This document shows, piece after piece, positions 16,194 to 24,001 of a stretch of DNA of 64,000 nucleotides. The DNA comes from Alistipes timonensis (GTDB lineage Bacteria > Bacteroidota > Bacteroidia > Bacteroidales > Muribaculaceae), in NCBI GenBank assembly GCA_023663385.1, contig JAMPHO010000001.1:381220-445219 (forward strand), given 5' to 3'. The notes under the pieces are model-generated. The model made no database searches and was not told the origin of the DNA. It worked only from the letters and a program-made list of their open reading frames with translations. The stretch's first letter is position 1. Each line of letters begins with the position of its first letter. Made by a program: the position numbers and the translations under genes.

Positions 16194-16916
16194 TTATGAG
16201 AACAGGAGGAAAATGGCGGGTGTCTTGGAGAAGTCGTATTGGGTTTTGGCCCATTTGGAGAGGGTCATCGTGCGGGCCGACTCGCGGGAGCCGGTGAGGT
16301 CGAAGCTTACACTCAGCAGCATCTGCCCCGGCAGGGTGCGGCACAGCTCGTCGACCAGCTTGTTGTTGCGGTAGGGGGTCTCGATGAAAATCTGCGTCTG
16401 GCGCTCGGAGCGCACCCGCCTTTCCATTTCGCGGAATTTGGCGGCGCGGGCCTTGGCCTCGATTGGCAGGTAGCCGTTGAAGGCGAAGCTCTGGCCGTTG
16501 AAGCCGGAGGCCATCAGCGACATCAGGATGCTCGACGGCCCCACGAGGGGGACCACACGGAATCCGCGGCGCTGGGCGGCGGCCACGGCGTCGGCCCCCG
16601 GATCGGCCACGGCGGGGCAACCCGCCTCGGAGATCACGCCGATTGATTCCCCCCGTTCGAGGGGCTCCAGCATAGCCGGCACCTCGGCGGGGTCGGTGTG
16701 CTCGTCGAGCACGCTGAAGGTGAGCGAGTCAATGTCGATTTCCCGGCAGCATTTTTTCAGGAAGCGGCGCGCCGAGCGCACGTTCTCCACGATGAAGTGC
16801 TTCACGCCGCGCAATATCTCGGTATTGGCGGCGGGTAACGAGCTTTCAATCGGGGCTTCGGGGCTCAGCGGCACGGGAAACAGATACAGCGCGGGTGTCT
16901 CTCGCAGGTCAATCAT
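16194..16916 (-). CDS. Tetrapyrrole-methylase-fold SAM methyltransferase (RsmI-like)
   Basis: A 240-residue protein of the RsmI/tetrapyrrole methylase superfamily: GVISEAGCPAVADPG and VVPLVGPSSILMSLMASGFNGQSFAFNGYLP are the usual SAM-binding and substrate segments, and IFIETPYRNNKL matches the RsmI C-terminal region. RsmI methylates 16S rRNA C1402 ribose. This shorter form is common in Bacteroidetes and may be a paralogue, so I leave the symbol empty. Its -7 box ends 4 nt before the ATG, implying a leaderless or nearly leaderless mRNA. It is first in an operon with the MBL hydrolase. Confidence 0.8.
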   Translation of the reverse strand: MIDLRETPALYLFPVPLSPEAPIESSLPAANTEILRGVKHFIVENVRSARRFLKKCCREIDIDSLTFSVLDEHTDPAEVPAMLEPLERGESIGVISEAGCPAVADPGADAVAAAQRRGFRVVPLVGPSSILMSLMASGFNGQSFAFNGYLPIEAKARAAKFREMERRVRSERQTQIFIETPYRNNKLVDELCRTLPGQMLLSVSFDLTGSRESARTMTLSKWAKTQYDFSKTPAIFLLFS

Positions 16917-16920
16917 TTTA

Positions 16921-16928
16921 CAAAGTTA
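16921..16928 (-). promoter_or_regulatory. -7 box TAACTTTG, 4 nt from start codon
   Basis: On the minus strand it reads TAACTTTG, then TAAA, then the ATG of the methylase gene. A start of transcription about 6 nt after the box would place +1 at the start codon. Confidence 0.55.
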
Positions 16929-16994
16929 CGCAATTATTTCGGTTCGGCGGGTAACGCCCGAAGCGAAAATGGCTGTCGGTGAAGTTAAAATTAT

Positions 16995-17002
16995 TAACTT
17001 CG
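16995..17002 (+). promoter_or_regulatory. -7 box TAACTTCG, 4 nt from lpxB start
   Basis: Reads TAACTTCG, then CGCT, then ATG. It mirrors the divergent box at 16921-16928; both genes share a 90-bp promoter region. Confidence 0.55.
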
Positions 17003-17006
17003 CGCT

Positions 17007-18140
17007 ATGAGATACTTCGTTTCCGCCGGAGAGGCTTCCGGCGACCTCCACGGCGGCGCGCTCCTGAGGGCGCTCCGCGATGCCGACCCCGGGGCTGAGT
17101 TCCAGTTCCTCGGGGGCGACGAGATGGCCTGCGCCGCGGGCCGGGCTCCGCTGATCCATTACCGCAAGATGGCCTATATGGGTTTTGCGGAGGTAATCCG
17201 CCACCTTCCCGATGTGGCCCGTAACCTCGCGACGGCCAAGAAGGCGCTCTCCGCCGGGGGCTTCGACGCGCTGATACTGATTGACTATCCGAGCTTCAAC
17301 CTCAAGCTGGCGAAGCACGCGGCGAAACTCGGCATACCCGTGTACTATTATATCGCGCCGAAGGTGTGGGCCTGGAAGGAGTGGCGCGTGAAGAGCATAC
17401 GCAAGCTTTGCCGCAAGGTGCTGTCGATTCTGCCGTTCGAGGTGGAATACTTCCGCGGCAAGGGAGTCGCGGTGGAGTATGTGGGTAACCCCTCGGCCGA
17501 GGAGATTACCGAGCGTAAGCGCGCTCTCCAGCCGAAGCTCGACTTCCTTCGGGCCAATTCTCTGCCTGAGAACAAGCCGCTGCTGGCCATCGTGCCCGGC
17601 AGCAGGGTGGGGGAGTTGCGCAACAATCTCCCGGTGATGCTTGAGGCGGCCAATAGCGCTCCCGGCTATCAGCCCGTGGTGGCTATGGCTCCGGGGCTCG
17701 ACGCGGAGCTGTATGACCGATACGCGCCCGGGGTGCCCCGTGTCGAGGGGCAGACGTTCCAGCTGATGGCCTCCTCGGCGGTGGCGCTGGTGACTTCCGG
17801 CACCGCCACGCTCGAATGCGCCCTGCTAGGCACGCCGCAGGTGGTGTGCTACCGCGGCAGCGGCAGCAAGCTGTTCCACGACGTCATGAAGCACGTTCTG
17901 AAATGCCCCTTCGTTTCGCTCCCGAACCTTATCGCCGGGCGTCGGGTGGTGGCCGAGCTGCTGATGCACCACTGCAACCCCGGCGAAGTGGCGGCGGAGA
18001 TGAAAAAAATACTCCCCGGGGCCTCAGGCCGCGGGGAGATGCTTGAGGGTTATGCCGCAGTGAGCGCCGCCTTGGGCGACTCTCACGCCGCGCGGGTGGC
18101 CGCCGAGACTATCGTCGGCGACCTCCGGGGCGGATGCTGA
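17007..18140 (+). CDS. lpxB: Lipid-A-disaccharide synthase
   Basis: A 377-residue GT19 glycosyltransferase that joins UDP-2,3-diacylglucosamine and lipid X into lipid A disaccharide at the inner face of the inner membrane. Diagnostic segments are the N-terminal SAGEASGDLHGG, YYIAPKVWAWKEWRVKSI, IVPGSRVGELRNNLP and SGTATLECALLGTPQVVCYR. Length and order match the family. The start ATG lies 4 nt after the -7 box. The methylase operon diverges upstream; the amylase gene converges 15 bp downstream. In Bacteroidales lpxB often follows surE, which is not the case here. Confidence 0.95.
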   Translation: MRYFVSAGEASGDLHGGALLRALRDADPGAEFQFLGGDEMACAAGRAPLIHYRKMAYMGFAEVIRHLPDVARNLATAKKALSAGGFDALILIDYPSFNLKLAKHAAKLGIPVYYYIAPKVWAWKEWRVKSIRKLCRKVLSILPFEVEYFRGKGVAVEYVGNPSAEEITERKRALQPKLDFLRANSLPENKPLLAIVPGSRVGELRNNLPVMLEAANSAPGYQPVVAMAPGLDAELYDRYAPGVPRVEGQTFQLMASSAVALVTSGTATLECALLGTPQVVCYRGSGSKLFHDVMKHVLKCPFVSLPNLIAGRRVVAELLMHHCNPGEVAAEMKKILPGASGRGEMLEGYAAVSAALGDSHAARVAAETIVGDLRGGC

Positions 18141-18155
18141 CCTTTTGCCCCATCT

Positions 18156-19589
18156 TTATTTCGTAAGAATGTAGGAACGGTGCGGGGCGAGGGCTCCCGA
18201 GAGGCGCCCTTTCTTAACTTTGAACTCCTTGCCGTAAACGGCGTCGCGGTATGTGCCGTCGGGCAGCCCGGTGGGGAGGTCGATGAAGTTGGCGTGTTCG
18301 GCGATGTTGACGAGCGCGGCGCCCTTCTTGCCGCGGTTCACCAGGAGCACGCTGCCGTTGTCGCTTACTCGGAGGTCCTCCTTCTCGCCGGCCATCGCGC
18401 GGCGGAACTTGTTGGCTGCCACTACCTCGGGATGGAAGAACTCATCGTTGCCGCGGGCGCCAGAAAGGTTGTCGCCCCAGTAGTTGTCGCGGGTTGAGCC
18501 CATCGGGCGGCTGAAGAAGAGGGGCACACCGTTCTGGCGGGCGGTGAGGAACACCCATCCGGCGCGTATCTGGTCGTCGGTGAGTCCGGCGCTCTCGTGG
18601 GCGTTGCAGTATGTGTCGTGGCTCTCAACCCAGGTTGTAAGGTATTCGGGAGCCGCCTGGTGGTGCCACGACGCGAGGTCGAGCCCTTTGGCCGAACCCT
18701 TTTCAAGCGCTTCGCGGAGCACATGGCCGTAGCTCGAAGCGGTCTGGCCCATATATGAGGCGTATTCGAGTTCGGGCACGTTGCGGTCCTGGAGCACCTC
18801 GCCGTAGACCCACAGCGAGTCGTAGGGCACGCTCAACCGCACGCCCTTCACAGCCTTGCGTCCTGTGGCCACATCCCAGAAGTCGTTCTCCTTGACCCCG
18901 GCGGCGGTGTCGACCGGGTCGGAGTGCACGCCGATATGCTTGGCGGTGTCGTAGCGGAAGCCTCGCACGCCCATATCGAGCAGCTGGTTTACGAAGCCCA
19001 TATAGTATTTCTGGAAGTCGGGGTTCTCGGTGTTCACGTCGGGGAGCCCGGTGAGCGATTCGAGGGTGCATTGGGCGCGGTCGTTGTAGTCGCGTATGGG
19101 GGCGAGGCCGTTGGAGTGGAAGAGCTTGGCGCGGCCTCCGGCTGCTTTGTACATTTCGTCGCTCACGGCGTCGATGTCGAAGGCTGTGTGGTTGGGGAGC
19201 ACGTCGACGATTACCTTCACGTTGTATTTCGCGGCGGAGTCCATCATCTCCTTCATCTGGTCGAGCGAGCCCACGATTTCATTGCCGATTTTCCAGTCGG
19301 TAGGCTGGTAGTAGTAATACCAGTTACCCTCCTTGTGGGTGGGGTCGAAGAGTTTCCTGGTCACCGAGCCTTCGGGCTTGTAGCAGTTCTGCACGGGCGA
19401 GGTCTGCACCATGGTGTAGCCCGCATCGGCGATACGCTTCATATTCTCGGCGATGGTGGGGAAGTTCCAGCTCCAGGCGTGGAGTATAATCTGCTCGTTA
19501 GTCGCCTCGGGGTTGTGGGTCATGCGGTCCTTTGCCGCTGAGGGGATGGCCGCGGCCAGCAGGGGCAGCGCCAGTATCAGTTTGTTCAT
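18156..19589 (-). CDS. Secreted GH13 alpha-amylase
   Basis: A 477-residue alpha-amylase with a signal peptide (about 1-19). The four GH13 regions are seen: DVLPNH (129-134), GFRYDTAKH (210-218, nucleophile Asp214), GEVLQD (acid/base Glu264) and VESHD (transition-state stabiliser Asp325). It hydrolyses alpha-1,4-glucans, presumably in the periplasm or outside the cell; there is no lipobox. It stands alone, not next to SusCD genes, with a -7 box at 19624-19631. Confidence 0.92.
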   Translation of the reverse strand: MNKLILALPLLAAAIPSAAKDRMTHNPEATNEQIILHAWSWNFPTIAENMKRIADAGYTMVQTSPVQNCYKPEGSVTRKLFDPTHKEGNWYYYYQPTDWKIGNEIVGSLDQMKEMMDSAAKYNVKVIVDVLPNHTAFDIDAVSDEMYKAAGGRAKLFHSNGLAPIRDYNDRAQCTLESLTGLPDVNTENPDFQKYYMGFVNQLLDMGVRGFRYDTAKHIGVHSDPVDTAAGVKENDFWDVATGRKAVKGVRLSVPYDSLWVYGEVLQDRNVPELEYASYMGQTASSYGHVLREALEKGSAKGLDLASWHHQAAPEYLTTWVESHDTYCNAHESAGLTDDQIRAGWVFLTARQNGVPLFFSRPMGSTRDNYWGDNLSGARGNDEFFHPEVVAANKFRRAMAGEKEDLRVSDNGSVLLVNRGKKGAALVNIAEHANFIDLPTGLPDGTYRDAVYGKEFKVKKGRLSGALAPHRSYILTK

Positions 19590-19623
19590 GGTTTGGGAAT
19601 ATGGATGATGTAAGTATTCGGTC

Positions 19624-19631
19624 GCGAATAT
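19624..19631 (-). promoter_or_regulatory. -7 box TATATTCG for amylase gene
   Basis: Minus-strand TATATTCG, 34 bp upstream of the amylase start codon. Confidence 0.5.
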
Positions 19632-19753
19632 ACGAAAAAAATCGGGTCGAAAAAATCGGTAGGCGGCGAAGTAGCGCCGCCCGACCCGCGCTGTGGCGGG
19701 CCGGGCGGTGCCGGTATGTAGTCATGTCATTTTTCGTTCCTGTGGCCGGAGCG

Positions 19754-20461
19754 TCATCCCTGCTTGTCGGGGGTGGGAGCGATGAGCTTGTACCCCTTGC
19801 CGTGGATGTTGATGATTTCGATGGAGGGGTCTTCGCGGAGGTGTTTGCGGAGCTTTGTGATGTACACGTCCATCGAGCGGGCGTTGAAATAGTTGTCGTC
19901 GATCCAGATTGTCTTCAGGGCGTAGTTGCGCTCCAGGATTTCGTTGAGGTGGGCGCAGAGGAGGCTCAGGAGTTCCGACTCCTTGGTGGTGAGTTTGGTC
20001 ACCTTGTCGTCGATCAGGAGCACCTGCTTCTGGGTGTCGAAGGTGAAGCGCCCGATCTTGTACATAGTCACTTCCTTGCCCTTCTTGCCCTTCACGCGGC
20101 GGAGAATCGCCTCGATGCGGAACACGAGTTCCTCCATCGAGAAGGGTTTGGTGATATAGTCGTCGGCCCCGATTTTGAACCCTTCGAGAATATCCTCCTT
20201 GATAGTTTTGGCTGTGAGGAATATGATGGGCACTTCGGAGTTAACGGCGCGTATTTCCTGGGCCAGCGTGAAGCCGTCCTTCTTGGGCATCATGACGTCG
20301 AGCACGCAGATGTCGTATTTCCCTTTGAGAAACGCCCTGTAACCGGCTTCGCCGTCGGCGTAAAGGTCGGCGTTGAAGCCTTTGGCCTGGAGGTATTCTC
20401 TCAGCAGCATGCCGAGGTTCTCGTCGTCCTCGCAGAGGAGGATTCGCATACGGTCGTCCAT
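19754..20461 (-). CDS. rprY: OmpR-family response regulator RprY
   Basis: A 235-residue response regulator: receiver domain at 1-125 with acidic pocket CEDDEN, phospho-acceptor Asp55 in ICVLDVMMP, TAK near 84 and Lys in YITKPF, then an OmpR-type winged helix (about 135-228). It closely resembles RprY of Bacteroides, which regulates stress and metabolic genes with the kinase RprX. The kinase gene lies immediately upstream on the same strand, 90 bp away, so the order is rprX-rprY. Confidence 0.9.
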   Translation of the reverse strand: MDDRMRILLCEDDENLGMLLREYLQAKGFNADLYADGEAGYRAFLKGKYDICVLDVMMPKKDGFTLAQEIRAVNSEVPIIFLTAKTIKEDILEGFKIGADDYITKPFSMEELVFRIEAILRRVKGKKGKEVTMYKIGRFTFDTQKQVLLIDDKVTKLTTKESELLSLLCAHLNEILERNYALKTIWIDDNYFNARSMDVYITKLRKHLREDPSIEIINIHGKGYKLIAPTPDKQG

Positions 20462-20551
20462 AGTTAATAAGTTTTGTTATATTAATATAATTTTTTTCAC
20501 ACGTTAATTGTTCACGGCTTTGGGCCGAAACAGCGTTTTTTTCTGTCGTTG

Positions 20552-22087
20552 TCAGTCGTTGAGCAGGGGCATCGTGATGGTGAAGGTGGTGCCTTTGCCG
20601 AGGTCGCTCTCGACCTTGATGTTGCCCCCCATGAGCTCGGTCATTTTGTTGACGTAGGCGAGCCCGAGGCCGAACCCTTTGACGTCGTGGCGGTTGCCGG
20701 TCGACACGCGGTAGAATTTGTCGAAAATCTTGCGCAGGTCCTCCTTGCGTATCCCTATACCGTTGTCGGAGATTACGATCTGCATCTTGTCGTTGCCCGC
20801 GTCGCGGGTAGCCACGCTCAGATCGAGGGGCACATCCTCCTTGCGGTACTTCACGGCGTTGTCGAGGAGGTTGAAAATCACATTGGTGAAGTGCATCTCG
20901 TCGACGTTGATTATCGAGTCCTGGGCGTCGAGGTTGGCCGAGAGCTTCCCCCCGTATTTCTCGACTTTGAGCCTAAAGGTGTTGATTACCTGCTGTATCA
21001 CCGAGTTGGCGTCGACCTCCTGGAAGCGCAGGGTGGCTTTCTTCTTGTCGAACATCGACATCTGGAGCACCTTCTCGACCTGGAAGCGGAGGCGCTTGGT
21101 CTCGTCGTTGATCACGCCCGAGATGTGCTGCAACATAGGCTGCGACTTGCGCACTGAGGGGTCGTTGAGCATCTGCGCCGCGAGCGATATGGTAGATATG
21201 GGGGTCTTGAACTCGTGGGTCATATTGTTGATGAAGTCGTTCTTCATCTCGGTCAGCTTCTTCTGGCGGAAGGCCAGGATGATGGTGTAGAGGAACACGA
21301 TCAGAAGTATGAAGGTGAAGATGAACGAGGGTATCATGAACTTCACGGAGCTGAGCACGTATTTGGCCTTCTGCGGGAAGTAGACCTTGAGGTAGTTCTT
21401 TTTCGAGGGGGGATCGCTGTGGAATAGCGACTGCACGAACACCGAGTTCTCGTCGGAGTTGATTTTGTTCTGCCGGGTGAAGCCGGGCGAGGCGTAGAAA
21501 ACGTGGCCGCTGCGGTTGACCACGGCGAACTCGAAGGGGAGGTCGAGGCCGTTGTTCTCAAGCTCGCGGGCCAGGTAGCGGCGCACCGAGGTCGAATCGA
21601 CGCGCTCCTCGATGGGGCGGTCGTAGGCCTTGTTCATGATGTTTATTATCACGTCGTCGATTAGCCCCTTTTGGTAGAGGTACTGCCCTTTGAGCTCCTC
21701 GCGCATGCTGTTGTAGGAGTTGGCGATGTTCGACGGCTCGTTCTGTATGTTGTAGATTTTGTCGGCGTCGGCTTTGAGGGTGAGGTCGCCTATGAGGCCG
21801 CTGTGGGTGGTGAAGGCGTATTTGACTCCGCCGAGGTGGGGGGCTCCGCCGTACTGGGTGTAGACCGACGACGACTCGACCTCGGCCACGTCCTCTTCGA
21901 GGAAATATTTCGTCTCATCCTGCTCCAGGAGCGAGGCCACGACGTTGAGCGAGCGCTTCACACCTTCGGAAAACTGGTCGTCGCGCATGCGTATCATCGA
22001 CTCCATATACATAATCTGTATATAGAGCAGCCCGACGACGGTCAGGGCCATAAGCACGGTCAGCAGCCAGATGGTAGATTTCTTCAT
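20552..22087 (-). CDS. rprX: Sensor histidine kinase RprX
   Basis: A 511-residue membrane histidine kinase. A first membrane helix (about 7-25) and a second (about 250-272) bracket a periplasmic sensor region. The HisKA box NNMTHEFKTPIS carries the phospho-accepting His, followed by the N box FNLLDNAVKY, G1 ISDNGIGI, and G2 GFGLGL of the ATPase domain. It pairs with the RprY-like regulator downstream. The sensed signal is unknown. Confidence 0.9.
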   Translation of the reverse strand: MKKSTIWLLTVLMALTVVGLLYIQIMYMESMIRMRDDQFSEGVKRSLNVVASLLEQDETKYFLEEDVAEVESSSVYTQYGGAPHLGGVKYAFTTHSGLIGDLTLKADADKIYNIQNEPSNIANSYNSMREELKGQYLYQKGLIDDVIINIMNKAYDRPIEERVDSTSVRRYLARELENNGLDLPFEFAVVNRSGHVFYASPGFTRQNKINSDENSVFVQSLFHSDPPSKKNYLKVYFPQKAKYVLSSVKFMIPSFIFTFILLIVFLYTIILAFRQKKLTEMKNDFINNMTHEFKTPISTISLAAQMLNDPSVRKSQPMLQHISGVINDETKRLRFQVEKVLQMSMFDKKKATLRFQEVDANSVIQQVINTFRLKVEKYGGKLSANLDAQDSIINVDEMHFTNVIFNLLDNAVKYRKEDVPLDLSVATRDAGNDKMQIVISDNGIGIRKEDLRKIFDKFYRVSTGNRHDVKGFGLGLAYVNKMTELMGGNIKVESDLGKGTTFTITMPLLND

Positions 22088-22439
22088 TATATTCTATATG
22101 CCTCTTTCTTGGAAAGTGATGAATCGCGGGGCGGGGCGCTTTGGCCCGCCGGCTCACCAATAGTTAACGCCTGCCGGGCGCTATTGTTCCGTCCCGGCGG
22201 GTCGAAAGTTTTCAACAATCCAATGATTTGTGGCTATAACCGCCACATTTTTAACATTTGGCTCAAAATTAACATTTAAAATTTAAAGCGCCAAATAAAA
22301 AAAGGCTCCGAGCCTCCCCGGTTAAACCAATTTAACGAAAACGCACCCGTCGGCAGGTGTTTTTCCGATATTTTGACATCGACCGATAATATTGCGCGCC
22401 ATTATGTGAGCCATTTTTAACCATATGGTGCCGCGGCGT
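22088..22439. other. Intergenic, no gene seen
   Basis: An AT-rich stretch upstream of rprX. I see homopolymer runs and short palindromes but no clear -7 box, RNA gene or coding frame; a bacterial promoter for rprX must lie here. Confidence 0.4.
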
Positions 22440-22487
22440 AAAAAAGCGACACCGCGCCGGTTCGTTGCCGTGCGCGGTGTCGTTTAC
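22440..22487 (-). terminator. Terminator of DUF5723 gene
   Basis: GCGACACCGCGC (22446-22457) pairs with GCGCGGTGTCGT (22472-22483). On the minus strand the stem is followed by CTTTTTTA. Confidence 0.75.
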
Positions 22488-22507
22488 GTTGTGGTTTCAG
22501 CAGGGAA

Positions 22508-23977
22508 TCAGCCCTTCACGATGGGGGTGCCTTTGTACTTTTTGCCGAAGGTGAAGTTGATGCCGAGGTTCACGTTGAGGTTCATATGGCCCAGGGGGAG
22601 GGATGGGGACTTGGTGAGCTTGAAGAACTGGTGGTCGGAACCTACGAAGAAGTTGAAGCCTTTGGGGTGGAAGTTGAGCATCCAGCCGAAGGATGAGCCG
22701 AAGGTCGAGGCGCCGTAGCTCACGGTCGCGTCGAACCATCCGGTGGGCTTCACGTTGGCCGAGAAGCGGCCCTCGGTCCAGCTGAAGCTGCCGGCCATGC
22801 GCTGGGTGAAGAGGAAGCCGGCCGACAGGCGCTTGTAGAAGGGCATGTCGTATTCGGCGCCGATGGTGAGGGTGGCGTGCAGGGCGCGGGTCTCACCCTC
22901 TTTCTGAGCCTGCTTCTCGAAGTTGAGGCAGTCGACGAGCTTGTCGCCGAGGTCTTCGAGCTGCTGGTCGAGCTTGTTGTCGTCGTAGCCATCCTGGGTG
23001 TCGTCGATGGCGATGTCCTGGAAGCCGTCAAACTCCCAGGCACGGCCCGGCATGCGGGCCACCACGGCGCCGCTCCACTTGATGAAGCCCAGGTCGGTGA
23101 CGGCGGCCGAAAGGCGCAGGCCGTCGACGATGCGGCTCATATCGTAGGTGGCGCCCAGGTCGAAGCCGAGGCCGAAACCAGCCAGGCCGAAGTTGTTGTA
23201 CTGGATGCCGTCGAAGTCGATCTGCTCCGAGCGCGAGGGTTTGTCGAGCTCTTTGCCCGATTCGGCGTTGGTAGGCACATAGAGGCCGTTGCCGGCGCCG
23301 ATGAAGATTTCGCCGTCGCCGTCGATAACCCACTTCTTGTCGCCCATCGCGATGTCCATCTTCTTGATGTTGGCGTCAACGTGGGCCAGTCCCAGGAGGA
23401 ACTTCACCTTTACACCGGCGGCGAGTTCGGGGGTGATCTGGCGTTGGTGGCCGAGTGCGATTTCGCCGTAGCTCATCACGCGGAGGCGCATATTGGCGAA
23501 ATCATACTTCGTGTCGGGGCCTGTCTGGCCGACTTTCATGAACTCGAACATCCCTTTGGGGAGCGACACTCCGAGGTCGGTTTTCACCGAGAGGCCGAGG
23601 TAGTTGAAGCCGCCGAACCCCTTGAAGCCTACGGAGATGATATTGAGGTCGAGTCCGGTGAGGAGTTTGTTGGTGTTGGAGAGGCCGCCTAGGAACTCGG
23701 AGCTGCTGACGCTCTTGTTCATAAAGGTGGTCAGCTGGCCGTTGTCTTTCTTGTAGATGAAGTTGTTGATGCCTATGTTGGCCTGGGTGCCGAGCGAGAA
23801 GCTTCCGAGAACGGGAAACGAGAAGTAGCCGCGCTCGGGGGCGAGGGCCGGGTTCATTTCGTGGCGGAAGTTGTAGCCGTCCTGGAAATAAGCCGTGCGG
23901 GAAACCTCCTGGGCTCCGGCGGTGATGAAGCCGGCGGCCATCGCCCCGGCGAGCATATATTTCTTAATTGCTTTCAT
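22508..23977 (-). CDS. DUF5723 family outer-membrane barrel protein
   Basis: A 489-residue secreted protein with a signal peptide (about 1-22) and a beta-rich, Gly- and aromatic-rich body resembling DUF5723 proteins (SRTAYFQDGYNFRHEMNPAL just after the signal). It is predicted to be an outer-membrane barrel of unknown role. It lies 24 bp downstream of the lipoprotein gene at 24002-25840 on the same strand and ends in a strong terminator, so the two form an operon. Confidence 0.7.
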   Translation of the reverse strand: MKAIKKYMLAGAMAAGFITAGAQEVSRTAYFQDGYNFRHEMNPALAPERGYFSFPVLGSFSLGTQANIGINNFIYKKDNGQLTTFMNKSVSSSEFLGGLSNTNKLLTGLDLNIISVGFKGFGGFNYLGLSVKTDLGVSLPKGMFEFMKVGQTGPDTKYDFANMRLRVMSYGEIALGHQRQITPELAAGVKVKFLLGLAHVDANIKKMDIAMGDKKWVIDGDGEIFIGAGNGLYVPTNAESGKELDKPSRSEQIDFDGIQYNNFGLAGFGLGFDLGATYDMSRIVDGLRLSAAVTDLGFIKWSGAVVARMPGRAWEFDGFQDIAIDDTQDGYDDNKLDQQLEDLGDKLVDCLNFEKQAQKEGETRALHATLTIGAEYDMPFYKRLSAGFLFTQRMAGSFSWTEGRFSANVKPTGWFDATVSYGASTFGSSFGWMLNFHPKGFNFFVGSDHQFFKLTKSPSLPLGHMNLNVNLGINFTFGKKYKGTPIVKG

Positions 23978-24001
23978 GTGTGAGGGGTGATAGAATGGAG
24001 A

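Noticed and set aside
22088..22439. Possible riboswitch or small RNA upstream of rprX
   Set aside because: I looked for conserved aptamer-like pairing and a terminator on either strand and found none convincing.
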